DNA of 64,000 nucleotides from Polychytrium aggregatum (Eukaryota; Chytridiomycota; Chytridiomycetes; Polychytriales), in assembly GCF_025602895.1 (NCBI RefSeq), contig NW_026516206.1:1157193-1221192 (forward strand), given 5' to 3'. Each line of letters opens with the position of its first letter. Position 1 is the stretch's first letter. The notes beneath the pieces were generated by a model, which saw only the letters and a list, made by a program, of their open reading frames with translations, was not told the origin of the DNA and did not search any database. This document shows positions 30,801-42,800 of the stretch, in pieces. The position numbers and the translations under genes are program-made.

Positions 30801-33800
30801 GCGTTCAACCGGGTCGAGCCGGTCCTCGTCGTCCAGATCGTCTTCATCCTCTTCCTCGTAGCCATAACCCTCGCGACTATCGTCCTCGTCCTCGTCCTGC
30901 AAGTGGCCTTCGTCGTCGTCCGAGTCATCATCCGAGTCGTAATACCGGTGCATGCTCGCAAATTCACCGTCTTCATCACTGCCGCTGATGGCGACGAGAT
31001 CCTTGATTGAGTCTTGACCGTCGTCGTCGTCGGTGGTGGTGGCACCAAAGCTCGAAGCAATATCACTCAGTTCGCTCTCGCTCTCGCTGTGGAGCGGAGC
31101 CGTCGGCGAGTGGGCGGCTTGGCCGGATGCAACCTGTGCCCTGCTTGCAGCGCCGCTTGATCGCCTTCCCGAGCTGACAGCTTTGGTGAATTCGTCGGCA
31201 ATCAAAGCAGCCGTCGTTGCCGGCGTCGTCACCAAAGAGTCACTGGATGACGCTTGTGAGAGGGAAATTGAGGGTGACGACACTGCGGCCATCTTTGCGG
31301 CTTTGGCGGCCGACTTTGTCGAGGCACTAGAGAGGCGCCGCTGACGATCTGTAGATTTCGGCCGACCTCTTGTTGGAACGGCGCCATCGTCGTTGGTTTT
31401 GGAGCGATGAATGACCTCCTTGAGCGTCTGGCTTACTTTGCCGCTACTCTTCTTGGTCTCTGAGGCAGTTGGCAGTGTATTTGCCGCTGATCCTCGTTGC
31501 TGTAGGGCCGAGGTGCCAAGCAGCCCGCCTTTGACTTTGGCGGAGGCGTCTTTTCCAAGAACCTTGTCTCTGATGCCGGACTTTGTTTGTTCCCCTGATC
31601 GGGCAGACCGTGCAGGCGTCGACTGGTCCTCAAAGAGCGGCGGGTGGGTCTGTGTGGGGAATGGGGTTCCGGGATGGAGCGCTGTCGGAGGAGCAGCCAT
31701 CTGGCTTGTTGGTGTGAATGGCGTTGGCTCGTCGTCGTCAATGTCGACAATATCGACCTCTTCGTCCTCGAGATCCGGATCCAAGTCCATTTCTCCAAGA
31801 TCCTCCTCGATCAGCGACCGTTTCGTTGGCTGCACCGCCGATATCAGCTTGACACTCTTGATTTGAAGTTCCTTGGCCTTGGTGGAGCTGGCTTTCCGGG
31901 CTGCAGCCTTGAGGGTCTTGGTGTCGTCGGCTACGGCCGACTTTGGTGTCCGGGTGCGGGGCTTGCCGACCGGGGTCGTGGGTTTGGGTAGCACTTGTGC
32001 CTTGGCCAAGTCGGCAACGGGCATCTTGGTCTTTGGCAGCCTCGGGGCAGTGACAGGGGTGGTTGCTTTGAGAGCGGCGTTTGGCAACGGGTCTGGCTTT
32101 GGCACATCGAGAGGTAGTTGACCAGGCTTTCTTGACTTGGCTGAGGCCCCGTTGGGTTTGCGCTGAAGGGATTTTACCGGAGTGGCGACAGGGACAGGCG
32201 AGGCTTTCGGGGTATTGCAGGTGCAGTCTCCGTCGCAAACGGGGCAAATGTCGTCATCGAGATCGAGGTCTTCGTCGGGCACGGCCTTGATAGGCTTGTC
32301 GATTGGCTTGTCAACGGGCGAGGTCTCGGCCGATGATGCCACATTCACAGGAGGGGCTGGGAGTTGGTCGATGGCAATTAGGGCGTGTCGTCGGAACTGG
32401 GTGCAAGCTACACGGGACTGCTTCTGGACAGGAAACATGGCGTTCGCTGTCGGATATATATACCTTTCCCGGCAACACGAAGCATCTTCCCTGAAGTAAC
32501 GGCCTTTGACTTGGGAGCCACTGGGCTTGTATCGAGGTCAGACAGGTCGCTCGGAGGCGGCAACACGATTGTTTTGGCCGACAGGAAGCTGCGGCCGGGT
32601 CGTTGGTTCAGATCGGGAGTGAGTGTGGAGTCATCGGGCCGGCCAGCGTATCGAGCGAGACATGCCGCGGGTGGAGACGGGGATACGAATGAGTCATCGT
32701 TCATTTGTGTGTAAGTGCTTGTCGCGGATAGGGAGCCAGCGCCAGCATTCGATGGGGGGGGGTACGGATGGTCCGAGAATTGTGGGGCAGATCTCTGAAC
32801 GAAGAGCGTGGTTGCTCACGCAGACTGGCGAAGAGGGAGGCAAAGGATCCCGTACCTTCCGATCGACTTTCCGGCCTTGCTTTCGGTCTTGGTATTCTTG
32901 GACTTGCACACGGCGCAGATATACTGCGACTGGCTCGGCGGCAGTACAATGCACTTTTCATGAAACAGATCTGAGATGCGATAAACATAGAGAAAGAAGC
33001 GTTAGCTCGAATGTCGATGTTGGTTGGTAAGAGTGGTCCACAGCGAGGCCAAAGTCAAGGGCGGGAAGCATCGTGCTGTCCGAAAGAGCGACCACACGAC
33101 CAGACGGGCAGACATGGCACTGCACGGCTGTGCGGGCTGATCTGCGGAGCGGAGAGGATGAATGGCGGCAGGCAACGAGTCGGATGGGATCAAGCGCAGA
33201 TGGGGCGACACAGCCGGGGAGGGATGCTGGCGCGCCCGCAGAATAGCCTTGCCAGCGATGCAAACGAGATACGATGATGCCAATGATGCGGATGATGCGG
33301 ATGATACCAAGGGTGCAAACAGTGCAAACGATGATGATCCACGCAGATCAGTCGCTGCATCCAACACCCAGATCGATGGCCGCGGGCAAGAATAGGTTCA
33401 AAAGAGGCATGGACTCTTGCAGGCAAGGGGAATGTAAAAGAGGATTCCATAGGATGGAGCAGTGCGGATCGCAAGCGCATCGGAGCCCGAGCTCGGCGGA
33501 GCGTCCTTGATGCAGTCGTTGGCTACGTCGTTGGGCCATCGGATCGGCCGCGACAGAGTCTCTGCAGCGCCACTCGCTCTTTGCTGGCAAAACGTCCTCA
33601 CCTTTACAATCGGAGCAGGTGACGATGGAATGTGCCCCTCGGCTGGGATTGCCGCACAGACAATTCAGCGGCCGTTGAGCCGCGGCTTTGGCCGGGGTCG
33701 CTTTCCTTGGGCCTCGTTGTTTGCCAACGATACTGGTGGTTGGTGATGGCGCAGCCAGAGGAACAGCCGGTGGTGCAGCAGGAGCGGGAGCTGTCGCAGC

Positions 33801-34307
33801 AGCGGCCATGCCCAGGGCGGAGCCGACGGCGGTCACGGCGGCAGCAACCGACTTGCCACCGATGGTCGGGGTGGGAGAGCCAACGAGATGCTGCAGGCTG
33901 GTGGGAACCATCTTTCCAGAGTGACGATGTGGTGTCGCGGGAGCGGATCGAGGCAGGATCGCCGACAGGTTTGGATAGACAAAATCAGGGGGGATGGATT
34001 TGCCGGCCCGGGCCGACTTACTGGCCTTCTTTGGCCGAGAGTCGGCATCGACACCCAGTTTGCGTTTCCGGCCTGGGGCGGCAGCGACGGTCGGTGTAAA
34101 GAGCGGCTGAGGATCGCCTTCGGGGTCGTCGGAATCCTCGACCGACGAGTCCGACTCCGAGCTCGAGCCGCTGGTGGTAAAGTCGCTCTTGTGGCTGGTG
34201 CGGCGCTTGGGGCTGTCGTCGTCGTCGGAGAGTGACGACCCCGAGTCGCTGCTGTCGCCTGTGGTTGCTGATTTGACGAGCATTCGCAGGATCTTGGCTG
34301 CGTTCAT
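27893..34307 (-). CDS. Large PHD-finger protein, putative chromatin regulator
   Basis: Multi-exon. Exon 1 (34307-33602) begins MNAAKILRMLVKSATTGDSS and ends LNCLCGNPSRGAHSIVTCSDCK. Exon 2 (32970-32856) continues DLFHEKCIVLPPSQSQYICA and VCKSK. Spliced, they form a complete C4HC3 PHD finger, the fold that reads histone H3 tails. A third exon lies around 32700-32450. The long exon from ~32440 to ~29265 has a second cysteine cluster (DDICPVCDGDCTC), Lys/Pro/Ala-rich stretches, acidic tracts (DDDSDDDEGHLQDEDEDD) and a Q-run. A last intron (donor ~29265) leads to the final exon ending PPSVYDE at 27893. About 2000 residues, mostly disordered. No enzymatic domain seen. Nuclear role inferred. Confidence 0.75.
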
Positions 34308-35150
34308 GGTGGGCAGAGTATGGCTGGGAGATGGGCGGCTGCGGGTGACTGAGTGACGGAAAGATTTCGTGTGCTGTGGAGAAAGAGAGGAGATGGAGAC
34401 AAGGTTCGAGGACGCATATGATGTTGGAGAGCGGAGAGTGAAGGGTAGTCGATTGATGGATGTTGGTCAGAGAAGAGCGACGGGAAAGGCAATGGGAGTC
34501 GCCAAATAGGAAAGATGCCCATCGGTCAGCGGATGAGACACAGGCAGATTTGCAACAGCGTTGGCACGGCAGTGCAGACCGACCGACGAACAAAGCTATC
34601 GAGGTAGGCCAGCACAGTGGAGACGGGATGGAGCAGCACAGGAGCCATCGAGCGGCCCCGAGGTCGAATAACCACGGCGGAGTGTTCCGACGGCTGAGCG
34701 ACGATCGTGTGGACAGACACCTGCCCGGCGAGAGGAGAATGCTCAAGGCGAGAACGGCAGGCTCACCTTTGCAGATCAGCAGTCCAGCACAAGGACAGGT
34801 ATATTTACAGGAGTGGTGATGGGGAGGGCGATTACACCAGGTGCGGTGTGGTTGCGCTTTGTGTATTCGCGCCGGATCGACGATGCGCTGGCGATGAGTC
34901 AACGACGAGTCGACGGCGGGTCTGCGGTGGGATCGGCGGTGGATCGGAAGCAGAGAAGGCGGTGGCCCGAGCACAACAAGGCCGAGGATCGAGTGGAGTC
35001 GGCCGGCGTGGTCCAAGATGCGAATCAGTCTCGGTCCGTGTCCATAGCCCCGGATCGAAGAAACATCGGCGACAACAAAAAAATGCAACCGCCGCCTTTC
35101 CGTTTTGGGCCGCCCAATCGCCGCCCCGCTGGCTCGAGCCGGCTCCAGCC

Positions 35151-35222
35151 GTGTGTGTGTGTGTTCTCTGTGTGTGTGTGTTCTGTGTGTGTGTTCTGTG
35201 TGTGTGTGTGTGTGTGTGTGTG
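35151..35222 (+). repeat. (TG)n microsatellite
   Basis: TG dinucleotides interrupted by TTC at four places over 72 bases. Confidence 0.9.
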
Positions 35223-35239
35223 CCTATGTCGCCTGGTCT

Positions 35240-35309
35240 CATCCCATCACCCATCACTCATCCCATCACCCATCACTCATCCCATCACCCATCCCATCAC
35301 CCATCCCAT
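35240..35309 (+). repeat. CATCCCATCACC minisatellite
   Basis: Units of 10 and 19 bases (ATCCCATCACCCATCACTC) repeated over ~70 bases directly after the (TG)n tract. Confidence 0.85.
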
Positions 35310-35512
35310 GCCCTCTGCAGCACTTGGATCATGCACCCGCCACCCTCCTCCGCATAGACGCTGTTGCAACCCCATGCCGCGCAGACGAGCCGACAGAACC
35401 CGCCATTTTCTCTGTCCCAGACTTGCCGCTGTGCCTTGCTCGGGCCAGCCCTCCATTTCCCACCGCCAACCACTTGCCCGGCAAGGGAGCGGGCTGCCCG
35501 CCTCGAGAATAG

Positions 35513-35518
35513 TATAAA
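35513..35518 (+). promoter_or_regulatory. TATA box
   Basis: TATAAA 150 bp before the ATG at 35668. Confidence 0.5.
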
Positions 35519-35667
35519 GCTGGCTGCTGCTGCTGCTCCCGCCTTACCCCTGGGCAGACTTTGATTTGCGTCGAGCTCAGTCTACTTCCGACTCATTGTG
35601 TCCCACGCGACTGCCGACACTGTCCCTGCTCGACGACAAATCTCCTTTGCAATCTCTTTGGTGCAAA

Positions 35668-37863
35668 ATGAATTCGCTCCGTGACTCTGATATTGTCCTG
35701 GGCACTGCTCTTCGCCACAGCACACAGCGAAAGCCTGTCAACTACGAAATGGAGCGTCGGAGTCGCCTGGGCCAGTTCCGCCAAGCTAACGCGGAATCCA
35801 GCATCTCAGTACTCCCCGGCCCGGCCGACCGCATCACTCGATCCAAGGGATTCCAAAGGTATGAGGCTCGCCAAGATCAGTTCACTTCCATAGGTTTCAT
35901 TTTGATGATTCCCAAAGACGTGGTGTATGCTGCCTCACGACGGCTCGCATCCACTGTTTCACTGACGATGAACCCTCGTCACACCTATCTAGGTTCAGTT
36001 CCTCCCTATCGAGCTTCTCCATCAGCCGCCTGTTTGGCAGTCGCGTTGGCTCCTTCCTGAGAACGTCCATGCGCTCCTCCAAACTCAAGATCATGGAGGA
36101 CGAGGATGGCGAAGATGAGCGCGGTGTGTCTGCGTTTTCAATGTCCGTCTGCAGCTCGGCAGGATATGTCCGCGCTCCAAGACCGCTGGGTCCCAGGAAC
36201 GACCAGAGGTGCTCGCAGAGGGAAACCACGGTCGCTGTCGGCAAAGCCCCAGAGACCGGCATGGTTCACACTTGCAGGTACGCTGGCTGCCGTGACTGAT
36301 GGAAACCACAGCATGCACTGTGCAATGTCGGTGCCTGCTGCATGTCATCCTTGGTCTGACTCTGCACTATCGTTCCGCTGCACGCAAATCCCAGCGAATC
36401 GACTCTCGTCTTCACCAGCGACGTGCTGCCAGAGTGCACCGAAGATGCCCATCGCGTTCTGATGGAGCAAATCAATCGTCTCAAAGCCGAGAGAGACGTG
36501 GCCAAGAAGCAGCTCAGGCTGCTCACGAGCGTGTCTCTCGAAGGTGTGGATGCTCGCAACATCGATGCCATCTCCGAGTCACATTCGCACCTGCTCGGAT
36601 TTATGGCGATCCTGGCTGTGAATGGGCAGTGTGGCTACGCACTTGTTCTCAGCGAACCAGGGTGCCCGAGCATTGATTTGCGGCTGCCGCTGACACTTCC
36701 GCGGTTTCTTACAAAGATTCCAGCGACATTCCACAGGCTCTCAAATCTCTGAGAGTGCTTATCGACGCCGCTCTGCATGACTTCAAGGTCGGGAAGGGTA
36801 CGTCTCGCATCTACTGGTGCTGCTCCAGAAGGATTGTAGAGCGTCGTAGCTGTAGTTGCGTGAACTTGGTACGAGGAATTGCTGCCAGATTGGACAGCTG
36901 AAATGTCACGGCAAACACATCCACCATGTCCACTCTTCAGAGAAGAATTTGTTTGGCTTTTCGGAGGCTCTTCAAACAGCCAACGAAGTCTTGGGCAAGA
37001 TCGAGGTACGGAGGCACTCGTTCCTTTCACATACACATAGATGTTGTTCAGGTATTGATGAAGGCTGACCAACGTACCCCCGGACTTTCTAACAGGTTTT
37101 GCGCAAGAATCAACTCTCCTGCGCCTTGGAGCCACCGTCTCCACCGCACCCGCTCGCCCAGAACTCTGAGCCACTGTCCAGTCAGTTGATGGGGCAGATC
37201 ATGTGCTCCGACAGCGGCCCCGTATGTGGCTCTAGGGACGTTCTCGACTCAGTGATGGATGTAGACGAGCTTAATATTGAACCCACCAAGGTTCACAGCA
37301 ATTCAGCAGCTGCTGAATGTGGTCTATCCTCGACGGCTTCTGAAGTCGCTCATCTGGCGACGACCGTCGAAAGCGCCAATTCGTCTACACTTCAGTACCC
37401 CGTGCCTCCACCCAGATCCACCCGGATCTTCAAGACTCTCTCACAGACGATCGGCCTTCGAGTTAGTCTTGATCCCGACACACCTCCTCGCACTCGCAGT
37501 CCCTCTCCATCGGAGGCAATCAAGTCCCGATTCGGCTTCCGCGACTACTTTACGAACCAAGTCCACCCGACCGAGCTGAGCGATCTGAGTGCGGGCCGAT
37601 CGAGTCCAGCACAGCCCTCTGAGCCAGTCGCCCCCTCTACGGGTTGCGATGATATTGATGTCACGAGTGTCCCATGTGCCTTGGGTGCCCAGGGCAGTGG
37701 CATGTCCGTGGGCGAGGCCGTTGATGCGATTGAGACAATGGCCAAGAAGCTGCGAGAAAGCCGTAGCTGCTATCCGCCTCCGAAGACGGGCTGCAAGCAG
37801 CAGACAAAGGCCAGAGGGCATGTTTCTGGTCTGGCGGCTGTGCCCGAGGAGTCCGAGGCATAG
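35668..37863 (+). CDS. Unrecognised multi-exon protein with a coiled-coil segment
   Basis: I do not recognise this gene. Exon 1 (35668-35858) begins MNSLRDSDIVLGTALRHSTQ. It joins an exon from 35993 as FQR-FSSSLSSFSISRLFGS, followed by a Ser/Arg-rich and then acidic stretch (MEDEDGEDER). A later exon near 36420-36640 holds a likely coiled coil (AHRVLMEQINRLKAERDVAK and following). The last exon, from ~37097, is Ser/Pro-rich and ends VPEESEA. The middle splice sites were not all resolved. No catalytic domain or membrane segment is seen. The TATA box 150 bp upstream and consistent GT..AG borders support it as real. Function unknown. Confidence 0.55.
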
Positions 37864-38235
37864 AAACGTGTGGAAGTCGCCGCCTCACCCTTGAAATATG
37901 CACTTGGGTGACATGGCCATCACAAGATACTGACATGCAGACGCAGTATGCAATCGAAACACGCTTGGAGCGATACTTGGCTCGTGGAGGCGGGTTGATG
38001 GCGGACACCCTGAATGCGGGATAGCGCTGGTAACCAGAGGCGTGGTCGGATGCCACAGCCGGCGGAACACTGCAAAACCAAAGTTCGTCCAGTCCCGGAC
38101 TGCCGTGATCGGAGCATGCCAGATCAAGCCAGGCTCGAACCGCAGGTGGCTGGCCGCAGGCTGGCGGGCGAGCATCACCACACATCTCTGGGCTCAGGCC
38201 AGCATCCGCCTGCTCCAGATCGCACACCGCAGGTT
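37864..38235. other. Intergenic region upstream of ATP23
   Basis: 372 bases with no recognisable feature. Confidence 0.5.
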
Positions 38236-39519
38236 ATGGATCTCTCGCACGGCGACAAGCTCGCTGCCCAGGCAGCGTCCTGGATCAGCACCCTGCAGAC
38301 GGCGCTTCCGTCTTTCCATGTCTCGACGAGTCGTCGCGCGGGCCCGGCCGAGCCATCGGTGGCCTTCCTGTCAGCCCAGTCCACAACCAACATCCCCGAC
38401 GATGCAGCAAGCCAACAGCCGTCCCCAGCTGCCCCTGCGATCACCTCGACTCCGACAGCAGAAGCAGCAGCAGCCGAGGCGCGAAAGCGACAGGACGAGC
38501 GGGATCGAGCACAATGCGACAAATGGAAGGGCAGACTGCTCAAGAACAGTAAGACCATTCACGACGATCCATAACCAGAAATCGCCGGCGTGATCCCAAG
38601 CGGGTGCATCTGCGGTTCTGTGGGCTGTTTCTTTTTTGTTTGGATGGGGTGCGCCTATGCACAGTACTAACGTCGAGCCGATTGCCGCTGGATGCCAACA
38701 GGCCCTGTGGTCCGGTTCATGATGGACGAGTTGCAGAAGAGCAAGTGCCCGTTCCGGGACGACCTGTTTACCTGCATGCCCTGCGATGCGACACGAGCCG
38801 GAGGGTTCTCGCCCGAGATTGGGGTGAGTGCTTCAGTCGATGGGCATTCCATCACCCATCGGCATTTGCGGCCATTTGGACCCATCGAGGCGCTGACGAT
38901 TGGCTGCTGTGTTGTTTCTCCATCCAAGGTGGTGTTGTGCCAGAACCAGATGCAATCCAAGCAGCACATGGAGGATACCATGACCCACGAGTTGATGCAC
39001 GCCTACGACCACTGCACCGTCAAGGTCAACTGGAGCAACCCCGAGCAATACGCATGCGCCGAAATCCGAGCCATCACCCTCAGCGGCGAGTGCAAGTTCA
39101 CGCGGGAGTTGCGGAGAGGCAACTTTGGGTTCGGAAAGCATCTGCAGGTGAGACATATGGCGCACAGATCCAACCGCTCTTTCGAAATGTTCCGTCGCCA
39201 TGCTTGGGCTCCACCCGTGCAATCGTATCTTGGGTAAGGGCAATATCCTCATCGATGCCATTCCTGCCTGCCAGACATGCGTCAGACGCAGGGCCATCTA
39301 TGCCATGAAGCAAGTACCGGAGTTCCAGGAAGGGACGGTTGCGGAGGACGGTGAGTAGTCGTGCACTCGCAAGACAGCAATTTGGTGACTCGATCAGTCG
39401 TCGGATGAACACGATCTCGGAGAAAGGCACTGTACTGATCGTGATCGTGCGCGACAGCTGTACGATACGTCTGGTCAAGCTGTTTCAGCGATACCGCACC
39501 GTTCGACGAGATCTACTAG
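38236..39519 (+). CDS. ATP23: Mitochondrial inner-membrane protease ATP23
   Basis: Five exons (38236-38548, 38702-38823, 38929-39147, 39275-39350, 39458-39519) join in frame to 263 residues. ATP23 is a zinc metalloprotease of the intermembrane space that processes Atp6 and helps assemble the F1Fo ATP synthase. The HELMH zinc motif lies in MTHELMHAYDHC. Paired cysteines, conserved in the family, occur in KCPFRDDLFTCMPCD, YACAEIRAI and TCVRRRAIYAM, along with GGFSPEIGVVLCQN and the terminal PFDEIY. The N-terminal ~100 residues are Ala/Ser-rich and longer than in yeast. The start is the ATG before DLSHGDKLAAQ; an N-terminal extension in the same frame is possible. Confidence 0.93.
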
Positions 39520-39836
39520 ATCCCGTCAAAGGCCTCGCTCCAATGTGCGACAATCGCCTTCCTTCGAAAGGAGCGATCAATACAGATCATCAATGCCAGT
39601 TGCCGCATGTTCTAGAGCCACCGCTGCCGAAGTCGCGCTTGGAGCAGATGTGCAGGATCGATGTGCTGAGGGATGATTGGAATGCGCATTTGGCCATTGG
39701 TCTCATGACAAACTAGTGAGCGAGTGCATCAAGACAGCCCCCAGGTGCAGCTTGAAGTGCATTTTATTCAGCAATGGCGCTGGGTGGCGGTGTCTGTGAT
39801 GGCGCAAGCTGGGTCCATCACTTGGCTGGATGCGCT
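39520..39836. other. Convergent intergenic region
   Basis: Between ATP23 (plus) and the receptor gene (minus); nothing recognisable. Confidence 0.5.
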
Positions 39837-42800
39837 TCATCTACGGAAGTGGAATTTGAAGAAACTGTCTGCGGTCTCGGAGCGGGTGAACGACAGCTCA
39901 TAGAATCGCGACTCGGCCGTCAGCAACACCATCGTGTCCCCCGGCTCGTACTGGGCAAACATTCCGCTGATTTCCTCGAGCCGATTCTGCAAAGGTGATG
40001 GCCAAGAAGAACAAGTCAGCACCACATGACGCATTCGCTAATAAGAGCAGTTGGCTTCATTCCGTCTGGGCTTGGACGCTGGATGCCAACCTTGGTATCT
40101 TCGACACTCTGGCCGCCATTCATCATCAACAGATACTCTCCATCGAGTACGATAATCTTTCCTCTCGCGATGCTGAGGCGCATTGATCGTGGAGCCAAGC
40201 AGTCGATCGTGACGTGTGTGTACACCATCCCGTGCATAATCGACTCCTGATAGGCTTTGGCAATCTTGGAGTAGCTTGTAGCATCGTCGTCAACTTGCTT
40301 CTTGGGAAACTGGAGCATGACGACGACGAGCGGGGCCACGATGACTGTTGGCATAAATGTCATTATGGCCATGCGCATGTATACGTGTACGCCAAAGAAC
40401 TGAGGACTGAAGAGCGGCGGCACCAGGAGGATGGGCAACAGCACCATTTGCCTGCCGAGGAGCAAACCTATCGCATGTGAGTTTCGTGATGAAGATGTCT
40501 TCCGTTTGATCCAAGACACGATAGCACGACGACTGTTTACCCCGTCGAGAGCATGACCACCTGGTGCTCGGCTCTGTGCATGGAAAACGAGAGGTATATG
40601 TGGTGAGCCGGCTCGTCCGCTCCGACAGCCACCCAGCTAGATGCAATCGATGCGTCGATATGCTGGTGCGCTGGTCGTAAGGGTATCGAGGCAATGCAGT
40701 CCACGCACCGGAAGTTTGGGTTCCGCGACAGTTGCACCATTACATAGAACCCAGTTACAGATATGGCCAGATATAGGCTGGCGAGAGCAGCAAACACCGG
40801 GTTGATTGTGAAATCGGGTTGGCAGTATGTGTAAACGTTGAGGGGGTCGATATAGAAATCAAATGGCGCCTGTGGGAAAAGCGCCTCATTGATGCTGAGA
40901 GCGATCTGCAGCGAAGCAGGATGAGTCGAGGAGGCGACAGCCAAGCACAAGCTCAACAGATAAAGGGACAGACAAGCAAACAGACCAGTCCGACGATGAT
41001 GTTGCACGTAGACGGCCCCACTCTGATGGGCAGCGGGATGTCTCGATCCTCGATTGTTCGAACTGGGAGATACTTTGCGAATGCTGCACATGGGTAAGCT
41101 GCTGTTCAAGCCGGCAGCCGAATCGATATGCTCTGAGGGCCAAGTGCGATAGAGCTGCTCACCAAATGTCATCGAACTCAGGGCCCTGAATTCGATCGAG
41201 ACCAGAGCATCAGCACCGATGGAGGAATCAAAACGACTCCAATACCACCCCATGCTATTCTCTTGGCCGAGTCGCATGGTTGTGTGGTGATGATGTTTCC
41301 AACTTTGACGTTGGCGATCGATGTCCGGCTCTCTCACAAACAACCCTCCAAGTTCCGATCGCAGACTCTGCATTCAATGGATTGATAGGCGGCTCATTCT
41401 GAGAATAGTCGCGCAAACCTACCCCACACTCAGGCTGTAGCCGAGGATGATGACGGCCGGTCGAATCTTGCATATGGCCAGGCTAGGAGGCCCGATGAAG
41501 CAGAATATCGTTGAGTAGCCGACGATGCCTCCAAGCAGAACTAGAGGAAAAAAAGTCACGGTGCATTCGTCAGCCTTGCGGCAAAGGTGAATAATTTCTT
41601 GGAGTCAGCCGCCTGTTCCCCTTACGCTGGATCAGAGGAGTTTTTGTTTTTCGAACCCGAGGCCGCTCGGGATATCGAATAATGTACGCTAGAGCCAGGA
41701 AGCTTGCGGATATGCCCACACATGCCAGCACGACAACTGGCCAGAGAGCTTTGATTTCCTCGTTGAGACTTGAGATAGTAGGAAAGTCTGCAGGTGGCGC
41801 ATATATACCTGGACCACACCCGAGCGATGCTGATCAGCTCATTGAACATGCTCGCCCTGTCGCTTGCGTTGATAGAAACGCCGGCAAGCGTACTTGCCAG
41901 TAAGATTGGCAGAGACCGCTGGATCAGAGCGAATGTCCGGAACGGGGCAGTGATAGACACGTTAGAAACGGAGAGCATAGCGCGCTGGTGTCCGTTGAAC
42001 AAGTCCTGGCGCTGCAAACGAGGGACACTCACAGAGGTTGTTGAGATAGTACATTGCCCAGATGTCGTTTGCAGAATATAAGTACTCTGGGAAATCCGGC
42101 GATCGGCTGTAGTTCGATGACATGGTGAATTGTTGCACCGAGACAGCGTCATCTCCTGCACCTGCCTACATGAGGTCAATGTGTCCATGTTGACGTTAAT
42201 TGGATGATCAAACCACTGATATAGGTATCCGTGCCAAGCAACATACCACGAGGCAAGCGTACACGCCACTGTTGAATCAAAATTGGTTAATGTCGCTCCA
42301 CGATCCCCCTCTCTGGGCCATCGGCTTGCCTTGGGCTTACCCCGACAATCGATCTCCGTATTCTTCACAAGGTGCACGAATTGGTCAAGATAAGGTGGCG
42401 TGAATACTCTCTCAAGCTCAAAATCGGAGCAGCGACCGTGCTGATACATACCATCAAAGCTCAGTGTACCCATTGAGCCCAGGCGGCCCGTGGAGAACGC
42501 CGAGGGGCTGGTGAGGTTGCGAGGCAAATGGCCTTGCCTGAGTGTGTCAAGGGTGATGGATGGGTCGGCTTGAAGGATCTAGGACGGCTCGAAAGTCAGT
42601 CGCCATCGAGGAGGCGATGGTGCAGACACAGATGCGCGTCTTGCACCTTATCAAAGCCGTAGAATAGAGCCAGCGCACAGTCGAAAGCGAGGCTGGGCAG
42701 GACAAGGATGTGGTAGCGAAGTCAGCGGCAGCCCACAAAATGGCTCAATCACAGCGTCCTTGACCAAAACTAGTGTTTCCAGTTCGATTCATCGCGGAGC

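Larger units (their letters stand above)
34308..35667. other. Divergent intergenic region with simple repeats and a TATA box
   Basis: 1.36 kb between the PHD gene (minus) and the gene at 35668 (plus). Contains a (TG)n tract, a CATCCCATCACC minisatellite and TATAAA at 35513-35518. A 356-residue minus-strand frame here is low complexity and unsupported. Confidence 0.5.

Noticed and set aside
34018-35088. 356-codon minus-strand open frame upstream of the PHD gene
   Set aside because: It overlaps PHD exon 1 in another frame and has Ser/His/Arg-rich low-complexity content without domains.
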